Part shown: positions 61,561 through 64,000 of the stretch, piece after piece | Numbering within the stretch: position 1 is the first letter of the stretch | Layout: every line of letters starts with the position of its first letter | Assembly (NCBI RefSeq): GCF_001625325.1 | Contig: NZ_JRQQ01000010.1 | Coordinates: 62,001-126,000 of the forward strand | Origin: Croceicoccus estronivorus | Lineage (GTDB): Bacteria > Pseudomonadota > Alphaproteobacteria > Sphingomonadales > Sphingomonadaceae | DNA length: 64,000 bases | Reading direction: 5' to 3' | Program-made: the position numbers and the translations under genes | The notes under the pieces: generated by a model | Told to the model about the DNA's origin: nothing | Seen by the model: only the letters and a program-made list of their open reading frames with translations | The model's database searches: none

Positions 61561-61609
61561 AAACAGCCAGGCTCCGTCCACAATGTTCGCGCACGGAGCC
61601 TGGCTGTTT
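61561..61609. terminator. Perfect 17-bp inverted repeat, bidirectional terminator
   Basis: Arms 61561-61577 and 61593-61609 (AAACAGCCAGGCTCCGT and its exact complement) flank a 15-base loop between convergent genes. A/T-rich stem ends (AAA/TTT) support termination for both strands. Confidence 0.8.
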
Positions 61610-61670
61610 GGCACTCTATCCCGATGCGGGTTCCCGGATCAGGTCTGCTCGGCTGAATGCGGGATCCGGG

Positions 61671-61868
61671 TCAGAAACCGGACCAGTCGTAAGCCTTGCC
61701 TGGATCCTGTTGAATCACACGCATTGCCTGGGTCATGTAGCGATCCGCTCTTCGCCGGTGCCGGCCCTCTTCCCGGGCTGTCGTGGCACCAAGCGCCATG
61801 AGCACCTCCTCACGCGCGTGTTTGAGGCATAGCGGAACGTCCGTTGGTGTAAGCGGTTGCGTCTGCAT
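61671..61868 (-). CDS. Small hypothetical protein
   Basis: A 65-residue protein: Thr/Pro-rich start, then a charged helical stretch (REEVLMALGATTAREEGRHRRRADRYMTQAMRVIQQ) ending in DPGKAYDWSGF. The codon pattern looks coding and it sits between a clear terminator and a weak upstream region with GAGAGGACGGAC before the ATG. I do not recognise the family. It resembles short sphingomonad proteins of unknown function, from recollection rather than search. Confidence 0.55.
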   Translation of the reverse strand: MQTQPLTPTDVPLCLKHAREEVLMALGATTAREEGRHRRRADRYMTQAMRVIQQDPGKAYDWSGF

Positions 61869-62063
61869 GTCCGTCCTCTCAATCGAGGAGGGGGCCGGCT
61901 GCCGGTTGCGGGCCGGATTGCCGGTATTCCCGCCTCATTTCATGATGGCCACGCCGTTCTGGCAAAGTTTCGGCCATTGATGGTGTATTTGTATCACCTG
62001 CCCGCGAGTCGCCGCAAATACGGTGATCACGCCCGGACTGAAACAAAGGGCGGGCCACCGCTC

Positions 62064-62408
62064 TTAAGCGCGAGCTGTTCGTTGTGTCTGAGTGGAAAGG
62101 GGATCTGTCCGGCAATGGCGGATCAAATTTTCCAATGTATTCGGGTGCAACGATTGATCGAAGCGCAAGCCTGCCAAACCGTCATGAGCCCAGCGCACAG
62201 CGCCCGTTATTGGATCGAATCCGTCGATTTCCAAGGTGACGAGTTGACCGGTCTCGAATTCCACGGACTGCCCGAGATTGCTGATCCGGCAGCCCTGCAA
62301 GGACAGTTCGATCAACAGCCCGCTGATGGCATTGCAGTCGGATCGGGATAGGCTCACCATCCGGCGAACGGCGAACCGTTTGTGCGCGCGGATGTACAAT
62401 ACCGTCAT
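62064..62408 (-). CDS. PilZ domain protein
   Basis: A 114-residue single PilZ domain. The c-di-GMP-binding RxxxR motif is RFAVR in RAHKRFAVRRMVSL near residues 10-15, and the second motif appears as ELSLQG (canonical D/NxSxxG with Glu in the first place). It is a likely effector for the c-di-GMP made by the MASE1-PAS-GGDEF protein, though the two are 12 kb apart. GGGAGGGCAA immediately before the ATG at 62408 is a strong SD, so I prefer it to ATGs at 62420 and 62504 (also with a good SD). Confidence 0.8.
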   Translation of the reverse strand: MTVLYIRAHKRFAVRRMVSLSRSDCNAISGLLIELSLQGCRISNLGQSVEFETGQLVTLEIDGFDPITGAVRWAHDGLAGLRFDQSLHPNTLENLIRHCRTDPLSTQTQRTARA

Positions 62409-62584
62409 TTGCCCTCCCATCGTGGGAAATATCTCCGAAACTGTGTCTAACCTTATTTTCTTAAGTCTTTCCTGACCGCGGCGATGCCAATTGGTTTTTG
62501 TCATTGTACCTTCCCACGCAGCTGGCGCATGGTGAGAGTGGTTGGATCCCGTCGCATGTCGGGTTTGCGCAACGATGGAGATCA

Positions 62585-62932
62585 ATGATGAAACAACCGC
62601 TGGCGTTACTTGCTCTTGTCCTCGTCGGTTCATCCCTTGCCGGATGTGTGGCTGGTGGACCTGGACACGGTTTGGCGGGTGAACGCCACCATCCTTACGA
62701 AGGCTGGTACGACGACTATTACGGCCCGATCTATGATGGCTACTGGAGCGAGGACGGTTCCTTCTATTTCCGCGTTGATGGCCGCGATGCGCATTATCGC
62801 CGTGACGAACAGCAGCATTTCCGGCGTGGGGATCAACCGGAGGATCCTCGTTTCCATCGCCTCCAGGCAGCGAAACGGGCGGTGCCTCATGATGCAAGAA
62901 TGCCCAATTCCCCGGGCGATGACCGCAAATAG
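62585..62932 (+). CDS. Small lipoprotein, Tyr/Asp/Arg-rich
   Basis: A 115-residue protein with a lipobox signal (LLALVLVGSSLAGC) and a tail rich in Tyr, Asp, Gly and His (YEGWYDDYYGPIYDGYWSEDGSFYFRVDGR ... FRRGDQPEDPRFHRL), a composition shared with RcnB-like envelope proteins of sphingomonads. Function unknown. GGAG precedes the ATG at 62585; a second ATG lies at 62588. It is divergent from the PilZ gene, so both may share regulation. Confidence 0.8.
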   Translation: MMKQPLALLALVLVGSSLAGCVAGGPGHGLAGERHHPYEGWYDDYYGPIYDGYWSEDGSFYFRVDGRDAHYRRDEQQHFRRGDQPEDPRFHRLQAAKRAVPHDARMPNSPGDDRK

Positions 62933-62961
62933 CGGGGCGATTCCGCTCGGAGCATTACGAA

Positions 62962-62990
62962 AGAAGGCGGCCGAGGGCAGGCCGCCTTCT
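62962..62990 (+). terminator. Hairpin terminator after the small lipoprotein gene
   Basis: AGAAGGCGGCC and GGCCGCCTTCT form a perfect 11-bp stem with a 7-base loop 30 bases after the stop codon; only a short pyrimidine run follows. Confidence 0.7.
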
Positions 62991-63198
62991 CCGGACTTTG
63001 CCGATATAATGAAGGGGATGGCTCAACCCTTTCCGGCGTGTCCTTCGGGGATGGCTCTGAGTGAACATCCTCTCCTCCAGAGCAGCATCCTTGAACAAAA
63101 CATGCGAAAGTACGCTGGGTTCCCGGTTGTTCTTGAACCTGCGAGGACCAAACCGTACAAGTGCGTTCGTTTTCTGGGGAGAGGGACGGGACAGCTCC

Positions 63199-64000
63199 AT
63201 GTCTATCGATTTTGTTGTCGTCGGCTCAGGTGCGGGTGGGCTGGCCGGAGCGATCGCTGCAAAGCTCAACGGCCTCAACCCGATTATAATTGAAAAGTCG
63301 GCCGTATGGGGCGGCACCAGTGCGCTTTCCGGCGGCGGAGTTTGGATTCCCAACAACCCGTTGATGCAGCGTGAAGGCATTGCGGATTCGGAAGAACAGG
63401 GGCTGGCCTATTTCGACGCCGTGATAGGGGACGTCGGGCCTGCGAGCAGCCCCGAACGGCGCCAGGCATACCTCAGGGTAGGGCCGGAAATGGTAGTTGG
63501 TCTGGAAGAACAGGGTTTCGAGTGGTGTCGTGCGCCGCGCTATCCCGATTACTATCAGGATCAGCCCGGGGCTCACATCGGCCGCACGCTGGAAGCGACG
63601 AACTTCGATGCGAAGCGGCTTGGTTCGTGGCTAAAGACAATGCGCCGTGCCGGTTTGCCTGCGATTGCAGTCAACACTGACGTCGCCCCGCAGATTCCAA
63701 CGTCCTTTCGCTCGCTCAAGTCATTGGGCGGTGTACTGGGTGTCGTTGGCCGGACGCTGGCTTTTCGATTGAGAGGGCAAGTTCCCCTGTCGATGGGCGA
63801 GACGTTGGTGGGCCAACTGATGGCCATAGTTCAGAAACTGGAGATCCCGGTCCGGCTCGAAACGCCCTTGCGTTCGCTGGTGCAGGATGCGGAAGGCCGG
63901 GTGACTGGCGCTATCGTCGGGCGTGACGACGCAAGGGAGGAAATCCCTGCGCCGCGAGGGGTGCTGCTGGCGGCTGGCGGATTTGCAAAGGATGCCGCGT
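63199..64000 (+). CDS. FAD-dependent 3-ketosteroid-dehydrogenase-like flavoprotein, cut by window end
   Basis: The first 267 codons encode a flavoprotein of the succinate dehydrogenase/fumarate reductase and Delta1-3-ketosteroid dehydrogenase group. VVVGSGAGGLAGAIAAKLNG is the FAD Rossmann motif, IIIEKSAVWGGTSALSGGGVWIPNN is the typical second signature, and GVLLAAGGFAKD is the family's late FAD motif. Substrates include steroids and other cyclic ketones. The ATG at 63199 has a purine-rich GGGGAGAGGGACGGG upstream at longer than usual spacing. The gene continues beyond the window, so its end and neighbours are unknown. Confidence 0.88.
   Translation, partial: MSIDFVVVGSGAGGLAGAIAAKLNGLNPIIIEKSAVWGGTSALSGGGVWIPNNPLMQREGIADSEEQGLAYFDAVIGDVGPASSPERRQAYLRVGPEMVVGLEEQGFEWCRAPRYPDYYQDQPGAHIGRTLEATNFDAKRLGSWLKTMRRAGLPAIAVNTDVAPQIPTSFRSLKSLGGVLGVVGRTLAFRLRGQVPLSMGETLVGQLMAIVQKLEIPVRLETPLRSLVQDAEGRVTGAIVGRDDAREEIPAPRGVLLAAGGFAKDAA

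Noticed and set aside
62504-62897. N-terminal extension of the PilZ protein
   Set aside because: The extension beyond 62504 overlaps the divergent lipoprotein gene, has no domain similarity and is low-complexity His/Arg/Gly sequence.
1-64000. Mobile elements, CRISPR arrays, toxin-antitoxin or phage genes
   Set aside because: No transposase, integrase, repeat-spacer pattern or toxin-antitoxin pair could be recognised in any frame.

Overview
The window is about 64 kb of densely packed, moderately GC-rich bacterial chromosome. Gene content and order point to an alphaproteobacterium of the order Sphingomonadales (Novosphingobium/Sphingobium/Erythrobacter-like). Pointers are an archaeal-type class I lysyl-tRNA synthetase, several RcnB-like or glycine/arginine-rich envelope proteins, a MucR/Ros regulator, and the alphaproteobacterial runs rpmF-plsX-fabH-ihfA-merR and fur-plsC-miaB-phoH-ybeY-corC. 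I see no insertion sequence, prophage, CRISPR array, integrase or rRNA operon. This is core chromosome with a few accessory islands, and no multi-gene system stands out as new.

Layout. 0.2-3.2 kb: ribosomal protein L32, phospholipid and fatty-acid initiation (plsX, fabH), the IHF alpha subunit and a MerR regulator. 3.3-8.6 kb: SixA-like phosphatase, DinG-like helicase, a PadR-DUF2218 pair and an MscS channel. 8.7-18.4 kb: secreted amidohydrolase, class I LysRS, DUF1003 membrane protein, 2OG-Fe(II) hydroxylase, cytochrome b561, an RcnB-like protein facing a ClC channel across a striking inverted repeat, and an RhlE-type RNA helicase. 18.5-25.9 kb (minus strand): ettA, smc, two thioredoxin-fold CPHC proteins and a DUF721 protein, divergent from mutY. 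25.9-34.3 kb: mutY, serine hydrolase, NAD(H) pyrophosphatase, an orphan adenylate-forming enzyme, DUF1489, mgtE, a peptidyl-prolyl isomerase and a frameshifted DUF3616 gene. 34.4-43.5 kb: a long minus-strand block of housekeeping genes (nfuA, nitroreductase, tsaB, rimI, mucR, fur, plsC, miaB, phoH, ybeY, corC, lysR). 43.6-50.1 kb: M16 peptidase, class II DAHP synthase, a MASE1-PAS-GGDEF cyclase and tRNA-Gln. 50.2-64 kb: yghU, a polysaccharide deacetylase-like protein, ilvE with an unusual 5' leader, tlyA, tspO, ubiK, recO, leuB, metZ, apaG, small envelope proteins, a PilZ protein and the start of a 3-ketosteroid-dehydrogenase-like flavoprotein cut by the window end.

The most interesting signals are regulatory. 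(1) The ilvE upstream region (53.38-53.55 kb) holds an 18-codon ORF whose Shine-Dalgarno is a 14-nt complement of the usual 16S rRNA 3' end, followed by a 10-bp terminator-like hairpin with alternative pairings. (2) Just upstream, an intrinsic terminator (53.69 kb) points in the plus direction with no plus-strand gene before it. (3) A perfect 12-bp inverted repeat lies between the RcnB-like and ClC genes. (4) A palindrome sits before the PadR gene. (5) A hairpin lies in the mucR-fur gap. All coordinates and translations were read by eye; no database search was run.
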